Source: Hawksworthiomyces lignivorus (taxonomy: Eukaryota > Ascomycota > Sordariomycetes > Ophiostomatales > Ophiostomataceae). Taken from it: a stretch of DNA of 64,000 nt. The DNA is taken from NCBI GenBank assembly GCA_002917075.1, contig NTMA01000038.1, positions 186,001 to 250,000 of the forward strand. The letters run 5' to 3'. This document shows positions 51,018-63,164 of the stretch, piece after piece. Below the pieces are notes generated by a model. The model was given only the letters and a program-made list of their open reading frames with translations, did not search any database and had not been told where the DNA came from. The translations under genes and the position numbers were made by a program. Within the stretch, counting starts at the first letter, position 1. The number at the start of each line of letters is the position of its first letter.

Positions 51018-51595
51018 TTTAAGCGTGTAGCAAGGGGTGTCGTGGGCAAAGAATGTCTATTCTGCTTGTCGGTATCAAGGCCTTCGTGATCTCAATTGCG
51101 AAGCAATTAAGAGACAGCCGAGCAATTGGCTCGACGCTGATTCGAGCTTCGGAAGAGAAGACGGAATAATTTCTCGGATTAATTCATGCGTCAAATGAAG
51201 TACAAAGGTACTTTTCATTCTTGGCCTTGCGACCCACTTCCCATCTGCTTGTAACGGCCCGCGCTAGTCAGATGCTGGATACGTATCCTGAAGGCAAGGA
51301 CAGCTTCCCCTTCCACATTTAGTGCCAGCCGCGTGTTACTTGACACCGTTTACCTCACGACAGATTCACAAATTTATCCTTTCATCTGCACTCTCCCTTT
51401 TCTCTTTGCTTTCCCTTGTTCTATTTCCAAGCTGTCATGTGAGAGGATAAACCTGGACTAGTTTTCTTTTCCCGTTACATGCCATTGTGCTTCAATTGCC
51501 GAGTTGCAACTTTCCTCACTTTCCAGCAGCTTGCTGATTGACAGTTTTATTTTCTCTCTGCTCTCGCACTTTACCGGTCTTGTTTACTTCCCAGA
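51018..51595. promoter_or_regulatory. Divergent promoter between complex I subunit and OST48 genes
   Basis: This is 578 bp between two outward-facing starts. The half near OST48 is CT-rich on the plus strand (51390-51590), typical of fungal core promoters. No TATA box stands out. Confidence 0.55.
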
Positions 51596-53196
51596 ATGAA
51601 TTCTTTCCTATCGTTTATAGCGCTCCTTTTTCTTGTGGCCATATCGACAGTCCATGGTCTCAGCACTAGCGGCTCTCGTCTGCTAGCCATCTTTGACGAT
51701 GCTTCTGACAAGGACGGCTATTCTACTTTCCTTGGCGACTTAGAGGGTAGGTAACCCCAATCCTATCGTCATGCAGTCTGGATACATAGATCGCACTGTT
51801 AACAGCCACCATTTTTAGCTCGCGGTTTTACTATCTCATTTGAAACGGCCAAAAGCACATCTGTTGCGTTGTTCAAGCTCGGCGAGCGAGCTTACGATCA
51901 TGTTATTTTCTTCCCTACTAGGGCGAAGGGTAAATCATTTTGCCATATCTCATACCTTTGTCTAGGAGTGGTTGCTAATTCTTAACTTTAGGCCTCGGCC
52001 CTAACTTGACGCCTCAAATACTCGTCCAGTTCCTCAATGCAAAAGGCAACATCCTTGTCGCCCTCTCCAGCACTCAGGCTGCACCAACGTCCATAGTCTC
52101 GCTTCTCAGTGAACTCGACATTGCCCTCCCTACTGAACGTTCTGGTCTTGTCGTCGACCACTTCAACTACGATGCGCGGTCGGCTGCCGACCATCACGAT
52201 GTTCTGCTGCTCCCTGTTCCTGCACCGCGTCCTGCCACCAAGTCGCTATTCGACACAGACTCGACGGATTTGATCGCTTTTCCGCGCGGGGTCGGCCATG
52301 TTCTAGGCGATAGTCCTCTCCTAGCCCCCATTCTCTCTGCTCCACGCACCGCATACAGCTATAATCCTAAAGAGCAGGCCGAGACCGTGTCTGGTGATGC
52401 TGACAGTGATCTGTTTGCTGCCGGCGCTCAGTTGAAGCTTGTTTCTGCTCTGCAGGCGCGTAACTCAGCTCGTTTCTCTCTTCTGGGCTCCGCTGAGCTG
52501 CTGTCCAACGCTTGGTTTGATGTCAAAGTCAAGCTTCCCCAGGCAGGCGCCAGCGACGTCCCGACATACAACCGCGAATTTGCCCGTCGCCTCACCGGCT
52601 GGACCTTCCAGGAGACGGGTGTGCTGCGGGTCAACTGGATTGAACACCGTCTTGACGAGGAAGGTGCTGTCAACGAGACAAACCCCAAGATCTACAGAGT
52701 CAAGAATGATGTGGTATGTTGGGCCTCTCCTATCAAGTTTCTCTACACTATGACTAACGGTTAGACCTACGCAATCTCTCTGTCTGAGTACGCCTGGGAC
52801 AAGTGGACACCCTTCACGCTACCGGATGGTGACGAAGTTCAGCTTGAATTTTCTATGCTCTCGCCGTTTCATCGCCTGCCTCTACTCCCTCTACCATCTC
52901 AATCGGGGGTTGATGCTACAGCATACGGATTGACTTTCACTCTGCCGGACCAGCACGGCATTTTTAATTTTTTGGTGAACTACAAGCGGCCTTTCTTGAC
53001 TTACATCGAAGAAAAGATCACCGTTTCGGTACGGCACATGGCTCACGATGAGTGGCCCCGATCATTTGTTATCTCAGGTGCCTGGCCGTGGATTACCGGT
53101 ATTGGATCTACCATCACCGGTTGGCTCGCGTTCTGTGCACTCTGGATGTACTCAAGACCAGTGGGCCAGATCTCAACCGCAAAGAAGACGCAGTGA
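51596..53196 (+). CDS. WBP1: Oligosaccharyltransferase 48 kDa subunit (OST48/Wbp1)
   Basis: This is an essential non-catalytic subunit of the ER oligosaccharyltransferase, which transfers the dolichol-linked glycan to Asn residues. Exons 51596-51746, 51819-51929, 51992-52713 and 52765-53196 join in phase (471 aa). A signal peptide (MNSFLSFIALLFLVAISTVH) precedes GSRLLAIFDDASDKDGYSTF. Conserved luminal motifs include RAYDHVIFFPTRAKGLGPNL, the NILVALS strand and GVLRVNWIEHRLDE. The single C-terminal span (WITGIGSTITGWLAFCALWM) leaves a short cytosolic tail ending in Lys-Lys-Thr-Gln, which fits a KKXX ER-retrieval signal. Length and topology match the family. Confidence 0.96.
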
Positions 53197-55628
53197 AGGT
53201 CACCCCCGTCTCTTGCCAAAAAGAACGCAAGAGAAGGATGTAAGTAAATGGGAAACTATAAAAGGCATGGGCCAGCAGGGAATGAAAGTGTTCATATTTA
53301 TATCTAAGGATAAATATGGATACTACCATACTATGAGTTTCTGTCTTATTGGACATACTCTTAGATAAAAGTGTATGTGTATGGCCATAGAAAAATGGCG
53401 AGGTTTACAAAGCAAAAGGCTCCATCAAGTCTTGTGATTTATAGTGTGCTCGGTAACTTTGAATTAGGTTCTATAGAGAAAATTCGAGAAAGTGGCATAA
53501 AAAAAATTTGCTTGAAACTGTATCCTTGTCAGCTAGCTAAGACGCAACTGTTCTGTTCAGAAATGAGTGATAACTCTATGTAGCAGCAGAAAAGAAAGGT
53601 ATGTGAGTGCATAGCTAAGTAACGCAAAATATTAGGCGCGAATAAGAGATCAAATTGAACATGACAAAAGTAAAGGCCCTCAGATTAGCTCTCTCACTGT
53701 TCTCATTTAGACAACCAAGTCTCTTGAAATGCCTGTCTCCAGGATAAGCTGAGAAAAGAAAAAGAGAGCGTCAATGAGGTCCAAAATAGTTCCCGAAGAA
53801 GACTGGACAATAGGTCTGAAAAGTACAAAAAGACGCCTTTTGGGGCTTCTCAACCACTTTCCTTTCCATATTGCTTGATCTCTCAAGGCCCTCATTCTGG
53901 CCCAGTCATTGGTCTTTCGTTTTCGCTTTGCTGCAACCCACGGAGAGAGTAGACAAGATAATGGACCAGGTGCCATCAAATTTGGCTTTTGGGTCCGATA
54001 GGACTTTCACATCACAGGGCAAAAAATGGCTGCATGGGAGATGAAAAGGAGATAGATAGAAACCAAGGTAAGAGAAAGCGAATGCAACAAAGAGCCTCCA
54101 TCTTTTGTCGATGAGTCTAACGAAGCACATCCTGGGCCATGACAAAAGTGTTCCTTTGCCTGTCAAACGTGACTTCCAGCAGAGGGAGAAGAGCCACAGC
54201 GCAGCCGCGTCTTCGATTCTCCCGGAACTCAGATTGAAAACCATACACTTTCATGGACAGTCACAGGCTAGCCCCATCATTTATACGACGTGGGCGAGAC
54301 AGCCTCCTCATCCAAAGATAACTATTCGTCGTCCTTGTTCCATTCAAAACAGCAGAAGGTTTTTTTTAGGTTTCTTCTTGATATTTCAAATTCCTGGAGC
54401 CAAACAGACAGGATTGGAAAACACTTGTTTCATATCCAGATTTCTTCTTCCTTCAGCCCCTTGTCGTCCTCCTAAGCCATCTTGCCTGCTCAGATTTCTG
54501 TTCTTAGTCAGAGAAAAAACATAAGAAACAAAAGAAGCAAAGAACATGCGGATATTTCTATCTCATGATTCAATGCTTTTCCAATCCTCATGTATCATCT
54601 CGTGCCCCTCATAGCCGCTTTGGAATCTGGTTTCGTGGTTCCAGATAAACCAAACATGAATGGCCTCAAGATAAAGGAATGAAAAGAAAAGGAGATCGAA
54701 GCAGCTTCGAATATCCTCATCGCTTCATCCTGTATGTATTGCGTGTGTCTTCACAGCAGGTTTCCCACGGTAACAATTGAATAGAAAAATAAAAGACGAA
54801 AATAGATAAACAAGTAAAACATTCTAAGTAAGGAGAGAACGCGACTGCCGAAGCGAACCTGTAAAGGCCGTATGCAGCAGGCGAAGTCACTTACCCCTAA
54901 GGAAATAGCTCTCCTTCACCGTCAACAACGCCTCGGAGACGAAGAAGACACACAAAAAATATGCGAGATGAGCGTATCGAAAGACAGACATAGAAACCGC
55001 GTTACGGCAACTTTGGCGCACTTGCGATCAGATGTCAATAAACTCTATGCTGTACGAAGCAGAAAAAAGGTCTAGAGCGAAATGCGAAGAAACGCGCTCC
55101 AGGCAGAAAAGCTCCACTTTGGACAGAAATAGCTTACCTAATTTCTTAAACGTCACCGTTCGGTCCTCGGATGCAGCAGCAACTTTGTGAGAAGCGAAAA
55201 AGACAACTTAGTCACCTTCATTATAGTCTCTGTTTCCGCGTCTGCTGTCGCTACTGATTTACCTTGATACTCAGATATGAGCCTAAACAATTTACGATAC
55301 AATGAGTCCGTTCTTCCTTTCCCTAACTGTAACCTAAAGGTTTTGTAGAGGACACCGCTTCCGCTTCTCTCTGCTCTAATTGGCTGGTAGTTAGCTGGAC
55401 CCGCAAGGCTGTTACTCTAGCATTTCTTTTTCTAATGCTTGGTGTGCGCGCACTACGTGCATGCTACATAGCGACGACATTATCAGCTTCGATATCCCAG
55501 AAATCATACCGGTTCAACCAGGCGTCGACGACTACGATTTTGGCACCCTGCCGCGTCAAGGTGGCATATGTATATCAATTTCTCAGTTTTAGAAAGGCGT
55601 CCCGTGTGATTCGTCACGAATAGTCAAA
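53197..55628. other. Intergenic region of about 2.4 kb, coding content unresolved
   Basis: There is no convincing gene between OST48 and ISY1. On the minus strand at 55.0-55.43 kb there is a 150-nt open stretch bounded by splice-like sites (it reads LYKTFRLQLGKGRTDSLYRK, then VAAASEDRTVTFKKL). Its codons are mostly rare ones, and it matches nothing I know. The segment just before 55628 would be the ISY1 promoter and leader. Confidence 0.45.
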
Positions 55629-56513
55629 ATGGCAAGGCTGTCTCTAATCCAAACGTCAATGTTCCTTCACTGTTGATACTAATTTCTGTTCTTTCATTTC
55701 CAGGCGCGTAACTCAGAAAAGGCACAATCTATGCTCTACCGTTTCCGCGAATCGCAAGCGGCCGACCTCGGTATTCTTGACGCGGGCCGCACTCGACGGC
55801 CTAAAGTAATTTCCGAACAGACATCTGTTTCCAACTGTGAGCGGTGGCGAGGTCAGGTCCTGAAAGAAATATCGCGAAAAGTGTCAAAGATCCAGGATCC
55901 TGGATTAAGCGACTTCCAGGTCCGTGACCTCAATGATGAAATCAACAAACTGATGCGGGAGAAACATATGTGGGAGGTTCAAATACGCAACCTCGGCGGA
56001 CCCAACTACACGCTTCGTCCAGGAGCATCGAAAGAATACGACGAAGCTGGGCGAGAAATTCCGGGAGCTGGGAAGGGATATCGATATTACGGGCGTGCGA
56101 GAGAACTTCCTGGTGTTCGGGAGCTCTTTGAAGCAGCCCGCGCTAAGAGCGGAAGTGGCGGCCGTGCGAGGAGGGACGGTCAGAGTGACACCCCTCTAGA
56201 GGAACGAGACGACTTGCGGAAGGATGTAGACGCGGCATACTATGGATACGGACCGGATGAAGAAGACAGCATACTGCTCGCATACGAGGCGGCGCGGGAG
56301 GCAGAAGCACAGGCACGTCTGGCAGCAACAGCAGGTCTCGACGCACCAAGTGGTACAAGGACCGGGGCAGCCAGCGGCAAGCCACCACCTGGCTGGGAGC
56401 CGCTTCCAGGTGATACTGGTGATGGGAAAGGTTGGTTATTACCGACCGTGGAAGATGTACAGCAGGAACTGCTCGAGCGGAGAAAACGGCGGATATTGGA
56501 TCAACTGCAATAA
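55629..56513 (+). CDS. ISY1: Pre-mRNA splicing factor ISY1
   Basis: This is a component of the spliceosomal NineTeen complex, which stabilises the first catalytic step. Exon 1 is only the ATG (55629-55631) and exon 2 is 55704-56513, giving 270 aa. The acceptor TTTCCAG is followed by codons for ARNSEKAQSMLYRFRESQAA, so the spliced start MARNSEKAQS is the invariant family N-terminus. Further family motifs are GRTRRPKVI, RWRGQVLKEISRKVSKIQDP, RDLNDEINKLMREKHMWEVQ, IRNLGGPNYT and KGYRYYGRARELPGVRELFE. The C-terminal part has PPGWEPLPGDTGDGKGW and an Arg-rich end. The intron starts GCAAGG rather than GT. It is a probable GC-AG intron, with TACTAAT serving as the branch site 29 nt before exon 2. 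The alternative of starting at the next Met would delete conserved residues. Confidence 0.95.
55632..55703 (+). other. Probable GC-AG intron directly after the ISY1 start codon (72 nt)
   Basis: The 5' end is ATG/GCAAGG and the 3' end is TTTCCAG/GCG. There is a strong branch site TACTAAT at 55675-55681 and a polypyrimidine tract after it. No GT donor between the ATG and the acceptor gives the family N-terminus in frame. GC-AG introns are a known minor class spliced by the major spliceosome. Confidence 0.75.
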
Positions 56514-59500
56514 AGGGCAGTCGAGAGAACGTCGCTCTGATTGCATATTTAGTTAAAGGCTCGGGAATTTTGTTGACAGAATAATCTTGCTGACAGTTAC
56601 GCACGTTGTTGATGAATATAATTGCACACCATTGTGTGCAAGTTCACATTAGGCAGCTAATTTTCGAATTGCTACTTCGATTGATTTCTCTGCATTCAGA
56701 ATGCATCTGGAGACTTATAGCACATGTGATACTGTAAAACCAAATTTTAAGAATTGGTGAGGAGAGAATGAATATTGCGTAGAACTTTGTCCGTGAAGCG
56801 TGTGAACACATTCTGTCGAACATGGTTACTCTTGACTAAAGAGAGCAACGGAAACAGGGAGAGAGCAGGATTGGCGGTTCAACCTGGATAGCATTGGTTT
56901 ATGTAGACAGCGCTTAAGCCTGTCTAGTGATGTCTTTTTTTTTTGGGGGGGGGGGGCTGGGGGGGGCTCCACGGGTCCTACCAAGATTCTATAATACATG
57001 TCAACAAATTCGTAAAGATAGAATATAGTTTATATGCCTGGAAGAAATCTCAATTGATGTCTCTGCTCTTCTTAGTAGCTTTTTTCTTCTTTTGTGTATT
57101 ATGCAACGAGTGGTTACCTATTCAGCTTTTGCTTTCAGGTTCAAATTGTTTTAATCTTTTACGACTTCAGAATATAAATATAAATGTAAATGTAAGTCTG
57201 GTTCCTTCTTATTAAACTTGCCTTGAAATATCATGCTTTAGATAGTAAATTCAACGGTGTGAACTCCGGTAATCAAACACTACTCTCACTCATATATTTA
57301 TTATGGAGCAAATAAAGGCAACAGCCATATAAAGAAGCAAAAGTGGCCGGTATACCAAATAAATAAGCTTGTACAGGAGCTAGACATAAAAGAATAGAAG
57401 CATTTGGGAACCGATAGCCTACCAGCAAAATGCATCCAGAAATGTGTTGTAATCAAGTTGTCAAGTGGCCGTTTATGACATCGAAAGCCGTTGTCGGATC
57501 TCAGTCATTTGGTAGAATGGACAAAAGTGCTCGCCTCGTCGGAACCATCTGGTCTCAGGTCGCTTCATTCACACCGAGTTAGTTACCACGGCTCTGAGTT
57601 ATTCTACTCTCTGAGGCTTGGTTAAATTCTTCACATTCTTGTTGATATTTAAATTTAAACAAAGGAAGACTATTAATCCATCTCATATTTTCAACATATT
57701 GAGGGTTTCATCTGGAATATACCCGTTCACGTCTTATATTATATTCTCCGAATTTATTCATAAACTATTTCATAGAGCTTGGGAATATGCATTTAGGGAA
57801 TTTGGGTCTGATAGCTGGTGCTGTCTTTATCAAGAAGAACTGGCCCAAGCTTTGGGAAAGGGGCCTTCGAAATGGTTGCTACAAGGATTAAATCGTACAG
57901 GAAATGGGCACAGAGAAGAAAAAGCACTACCAAAAGACAATGATATATCTTATTTAGCTTTAGCCCACAGCAGGAAATTATTTCCCTATCACCTCTCGCA
58001 TTATTTAGTCAGGATTTGATATTTAATCATCCAAAAAAAACTGAAGCCCTACAGTCGCGAGCAACCTCGTATAGAACGCCTCCAATTTAGTTATTAATGG
58101 ACTAACGATGTTGCAATTCTTCCCCTAAGTGCTTCATAACATTGAGCAGCCCAGTTTTCAAATTAAGAAAACTTTTAACCTTTTAAGAGAAAGCTAATCG
58201 GCTTGTGTAGGTACGAAACAAAGTCTACAAATTTGAAAGTAAGGATAATCCATAGGCCATATTCTAAGTTGAAACAAGAGCGTATTAAATTCATATACGC
58301 ATATGTGAACTTGACTAGAAAGTAACAGACATACGCGTACAGGGTTAACACCTGGTTTCCAAGAAGCTTGTGCCATATTTTACAAACTTAGAAGAGATGT
58401 AATATTCGCAGGCCATTGTCGGAAGGAAAACGCACTAAAGTGTTACGCCGTAAGAGCTGGAACAACCGATGGAACACTACTTGAATTTATTCTATAATGT
58501 GCATTTCGCTGATCCGCCGCAAGAAGAACATTAAACAGAGAGGGACGGTGAGTGCAGAGTGAGAATTACCTCTAAGAAGAAATCATGATTTGTTCCTGTA
58601 CGAGTACAACTATAATAATTTGAAGTTGATGGGCTCGGATCGGCAACGGGGTTATCCGTTTTTTTGCAACCACATGCATCCACTCTGCAACTTTGTTAGG
58701 TTTCTCTGGTCCAGGCGCGTTAACAACCTCCATTCTCTTAGCAACTTGATGTATTACTTCCCTTCCTTTATTTTCCTTGCTATTAATTACAATTCAATTA
58801 TTATTCCACATTCTCAAATATGCACACTCCCCTCCTTCCCTTGGCGTGCCCTTGATATTCATAGCAAGGATGATCCGGATCGGATCAGGGGCCATCTTTT
58901 TTAAGTTGCTTGAATTAGTCCGGGACACCTAAGCTAGCTCGTGCATGATAAACAGCTGTCTACTTCTTAATTTTTTTTTTCTAAAAAAAAAAAAGTTGAC
59001 AAGCAATTAGTTCAAATTAGATGCACAGAGTGCACAGTCTCCGAAATACGGCCCCTACTGCATATTCACATAGAAAAACAGCAGTATCAAGCTGAGGCTG
59101 ACGCTGGTATCCAAGAGGGAATAGCTTCGTATATCAAAGCGCCAAAAAGTCGCAGATGGAATTTGCCGACCGGGTCGCTACAAAAGTCGTACGAGTAGAC
59201 ATCTCAGCATTGGCTTGTTTCTGTGTATTTCGCTCCCACCCTCTGTCAGTGTCACTATGAACCTGCTTTGCTTTCTTGCATGTAGCTCTTAGTTTAGCTT
59301 TCACCCACCGCCTCTTTTTCGCTTCTGCCTTACAGTCATTAAGACGCAAGCCCCTCGCGAAGCTACCCTAAGCGGGCATGAGAAAAGGAGTAAATTTAAC
59401 TTACAGTACATAACACAAGTAATAATATTCTCATAAATAAAAATCAGACTGCGTCTAAGGAATAAATTCCCGGTTCGCTATATTGTAATCGGCGCAAGTT

Positions 59501-60142
59501 GAGGCTGCTTCAGCCCAAAATTCTCCCATAATCATTATCCATAGAAATGGCAATAGGTAGATGAACTTTCTCAACACTAGCGGACAATGAGCTGCTTTTC
59601 GTCTCCGTGTCACAATCCACATCCAGATGCTGCCCCTACTTCGTCCGATTGTTCTTGTTGTATAAAGGACAATATCTAATCAGTAGCCGTTTCTAATACT
59701 TGAAGTTTTCAAAAAATTGACATACAGTAATGAGACAATAACAGTACAAGAAACCTGAAACAAAATACCAAAAACAGACCACATTTACTCCAAGCACCAG
59801 TCGTATTGTTATTAGAAAACTTTTCTGTCCTCTTCTTGTACTAGACATTCAAAACTGTAATATAAAGCAAAAAGTAGGTTAAACCCTTGAATACTGGAAA
59901 GACCAGCAAAAGGAACTAGTTTCCGTTATTGAACATCATACGGAAAGTTATCGTAAAGTGACTGACGCCTAATCCATAAAAATTAATGTATACGTTTAAT
60001 AATTCTAGCGCAGAAAACAGTGCTGAAGAGTGCGCATTTTAAGGTTTATACAGAGCTTATTAGTTTTTTAACTATTTGCGGTGAGAATATTCGGAGAAAG
60101 GGAAAGGGGAAGGGGATTGTGCAAAAAGGACGTCCGGGTATT
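56514..60142. other. AT-rich gene-poor region of about 3.6 kb
   Basis: No supportable gene. It includes a G-rich run (56945-56966). The longest frame is at 57618-58019, 133 codons with a non-ATG start; its middle (IHKLFHRAWEYAFREFGSDS) looks protein-like, but it matches nothing known to me. Stops are frequent in all frames and homopolymer runs are common. I saw no terminal repeats. Confidence 0.5.
56945..56966. repeat. G-rich run (G12, CT, G8)
   Basis: It is twelve G residues, then CT, then eight G residues on the plus strand, after a T-run. It could fold as a G-quadruplex, but as a simple homopolymer it is also prone to sequencing error. Confidence 0.85.
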
Positions 60143-61542
60143 TCATGGCAAGACGTGAGTTTCCACGTGCGTCTTGATTTGCTGGGGCTCGAAGTCGTAT
60201 TCTTCATCAGAATTATTCCCAGTCGCCACAGCCTTCCGTTTGGTACCCATCTTGCGTGGCTCTAATGTGCGGATTATCCAAACTGTTTTGGTTTTCTTGA
60301 CAGATGAAGAATTATGCATGGGAAAAGACGGCGGGGGAAACTGGATGGGTGAAGACGATACTCTATCATTGCTTATACGGTCAGACCTAAGCGGTTAGCC
60401 TATTTGCCACGCTCGAAATTGTGAAAAAAAAGTAACCTATGTGTGCATCTTACGTTCTAGACCTGCTTTTCTGGCCGTCCTGAGATGGAGTCTGGAGAGC
60501 TGCACTAGCAGTAGTACTAGTAGGATGACCAAGAGCCTCATCGACAGAAACACTTGAATCACTGCTATAGTAATCTGGCATTGAGCGAAATATTGGCGTG
60601 CTAGCATCATTAGAGCTGAAAGCACTACTGAAACTACTTGTACTTTCATGGCTAGCTAGGCTGCTAGTACTAATGATGCTGCTGCTGGCATAGCTATTTC
60701 CTGACATGCTGGTTGCGCTGTTGCTGCGACTGCCATTTCGGCTGCAGCTGCGAAGGCGTCTCAAGTGAGGAGAAGTTATGGGCTGTCTCCTTTCACCTCG
60801 CTTAAATCTCTCGTCGGAACGAAGATCCTCCTCCTGGTTCAAGGCCCTTGCCGAGTCAATTTCTCGAAACGGTGGTAGATTCACGCTTTCCGTGCGTTGT
60901 CTTTGTGTTTTCAGAAAAGATGTCAGTTGAATTTTCCTCATCACGACCAAATCAAATCCCACCCCGTGGGGGACAGCATCACCCAACCACCTACAAGGAT
61001 TCAGGCCAGGAACGGACCGGTAAATTTTGCGGAGCTATCGCCATGGGCAATTGTGATGGCCGCTGCGGTGATGTGGCTTCTAAATGGTATGAATTCTCGC
61101 TCACCGTCAATTGAATATTGCTGCTGCTGTTTCGGCTCTGCGAGTGGCGCAAATCGGACGACGCTGCAGGTTTCGAGGTCGAAGCTATAGTGATGTCGCT
61201 ATCATGATGGGTTGTAAAGGTACACTGAGCACTGCTTTCTCGGCTATTGTCTTTATCATCTCGATGGGCCAATGCTGCCTTGCCTGTTTCGAGAAGGCGC
61301 TCACCGCCAGCAGTCTCCAGCTCCCGCTGCAGGCGGTCTTGGGAAGTTGAGGCGCGGGCTTGGTCGGCAGCAATAGACGCTCTGCGACGCTCAATAAAAT
61401 TCTCGGTAATACCCAAAGAGTCGACAGAAGGGAGGTTGTTGGGCGTATCTTGCCGTCTAACGGGAAACACTTGTAAGACTTCGCCGGTACGTAGACTATG
61501 TTGGACATAGAATGTGCCGAGCGGAGTCACATGGAGACCCAT
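60143..61542 (-). CDS. Ser-rich hypothetical protein, three exons, 412 aa
   Basis: The exons are 60995-61542, 60454-60900 and 60143-60386 on the minus strand, all in phase, with introns of 94 and 67 nt. The in-frame TAG after exon 1 and TAA after exon 2 each lie inside the donor (GTAGGT and GTAAGA), so the apparent separate reading frames are one gene. The N-terminus, MGLHVTPLGTFYVQHSLRTG followed by EVLQVFPVRRQ, is compact and looks conserved. A charged helix follows (ENFIERRRASIAADQAR), then long Ser/Thr/Arg/Asn-rich disordered sequence. Exon 3 adds KKTKTVWIIRTLEPRKMGTK and a Glu/Asp-rich end (NNSDEEYDFEPQQIKTH). I do not recognise the family. No membrane segment or catalytic motif is seen. 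A lysine/arginine patch in exon 3 could be a nuclear localisation signal, which is inference only. Confidence 0.75.
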
Positions 61543-62689
61543 TGTTGTCCAGTTGATAAAATATGCTTAATTTGTAGGCCACCCTGTGCCTAGTTGCATA
61601 GGTATAGGGTCGTAAGTTGAACCTGAGAGAGGTTACCTCCAAATGCAATATGTTAAGGCTTCGAAAGCTATCTCAGCCTGGACGATAAACAGTCTCAGTC
61701 GTAAGGTGATTTACAAAGGAGTACAGATCAGCTTGACAGAAAACAGAGGCCTTTGGATATAAAAAAGGTAGTAATGAAATAAGGAGAGAAAGAACAGATG
61801 CGTGAATAATTAATTGACAAAAAATGATAAAAAGCGAAAATACAATGCATATGAAAAAGAACAAGTAAAGGGAAGGAGAGCGAGACGTAGATATATAAAG
61901 AAATATGCACCGCTCTAGGGGTGGCCGATCTAGTATGGGAACTACTAGAATGATAGGCTCATCAATCTTGCCTTGTCTCTTGCATCTTGATACTGCCACA
62001 CCACTTTTCCATTGAACTTGCTTAGAGCGGGCGGAATGCTCCCAAGTCTTTCTCCTTCCGCAGAGCAGATGCTCTCGCTTGAATAATCCTGCGCCAGCTA
62101 GTCTCGTAGCTATTTTTCTTGCTTCATTCCCCTTCTTAACATATTTATACTATTCGATATTAGACCGATACTTAAATCTCGAGCTCTTTGAGTTTACAGG
62201 CTATCAAAATAAGAAAAGAAAAATGCACACATAAGCGAGAAGAAGCAAAAACTGATAAAACCGTTGCGTTGAAAACATTTATGCCCCAAGAAGAAGAAGA
62301 AAAAGAAAATAACTAGGGGTCGTCTTCAAGGGCTCTTCACCCGTTCAATTTTTTGTGGCAACAAACCACGTTTTGGTGTAAGGCGCCATCTGCATGTAGG
62401 TCACCTTGTATCTTGATGAAAGCTCTGTTGCTCTCAAGCCAGAGAAGCAACTTACAAGACTAGAGACAAACTGGGCAAAATACTTTCTTCTGCATATCCG
62501 CCAATGCTTGAAACCAAATACACTCCTTAGGTACTGGTACATTTTAAAAGATGTCGGAGAGTGACAAGGGCACTGCACCTCATGCTTTGGCTGGGTCTAA
62601 CATCTTTCAGCATGGCAGGGTTTATTACATGTGGAAAAATGTGGAGTATACGTATTGCAGGCCTTCAAAATGTAATTTTTTAATTTTTG

Positions 62690-62714
62690 AAAAAAAAAAA
62701 AAAAAAAAAAAAAA
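62690..62714. repeat. Poly-A homopolymer (25 nt)
   Basis: It is twenty-five consecutive A residues in AT-rich non-coding sequence. No retroposed coding sequence precedes it, so it is better read as a microsatellite than as the tail of a retrotransposon. Confidence 0.9.
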
Positions 62715-62954
62715 CTTAGGAAGGAGGGTGTGATCAATAGAGAGCAAAATAAGATACCAAAACGGCCCTAGTTTACTTGTCGAATGAATAGAGATTTTGA
62801 AGTGTTAGAAAGGCGGTCATCTTATTCATCTCCATATGGGAATCAAGCAGCTACTTTACCTCTAAGGAACTACCAGCTTTCTATACCGCTTTTCGTATAA
62901 GATCGCTTTAATTTCAGCTCTAACAATAATAAAAACAATCATATAGATCCACAA

Positions 62955-63164
62955 ATGGCGTGGGATGCCCAAAGTATTGAAGCCATACATATGGTCTTAT
63001 CACAGGGAAGCGAATTACGAAGCTCCGTGTTTAGTAAAGAGAGTCGTCGATTGGATTTGACGAGAGAAGACGACCCAACTGTGGGCCAAGAAGCTTTCGG
63101 TGTTCTGGGGGTGTATCTATTCTTCCCTTTCACGATATACTATATGACTCGAATATCGGGGTAG
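62955..63164 (+). CDS. Small ORF with C-terminal hydrophobic segment (weak)
   Basis: This is an ATG-initiated frame of 69 codons in otherwise stop-rich DNA. A charged N-terminal part (KESRRLDLTREDD) is followed by a hydrophobic stretch (AFGVLGVYLFFPFTIYYM) near the C-terminus, which would make a tail-anchored topology. No family match is recognised and the codon use is not clearly coding. It could be chance. Confidence 0.2.
   Translation: MAWDAQSIEAIHMVLSQGSELRSSVFSKESRRLDLTREDDPTVGQEAFGVLGVYLFFPFTIYYMTRISG

Noticed and set aside
53707..54244. Overlapping minus-strand frames with a basic stretch (AKRKRKTNDWARMRALRD) resembling a small ribosomal protein.
   Set aside because: It does not fit L39, L41, S30 or other small ribosomal proteins I can recall, and there is no supporting splice structure.
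55130..55430. Minus-strand multi-exon reading with LYKTFRLQLGKGRTDSLYRK and VAAASEDRTVTFKKL, with splice-like borders.
   Set aside because: The codons are dominated by rare forms (AGG, ATA, TTA, GGG), no start exon was found, no family was recognised, and it would crowd the ISY1 promoter. Probably chance.
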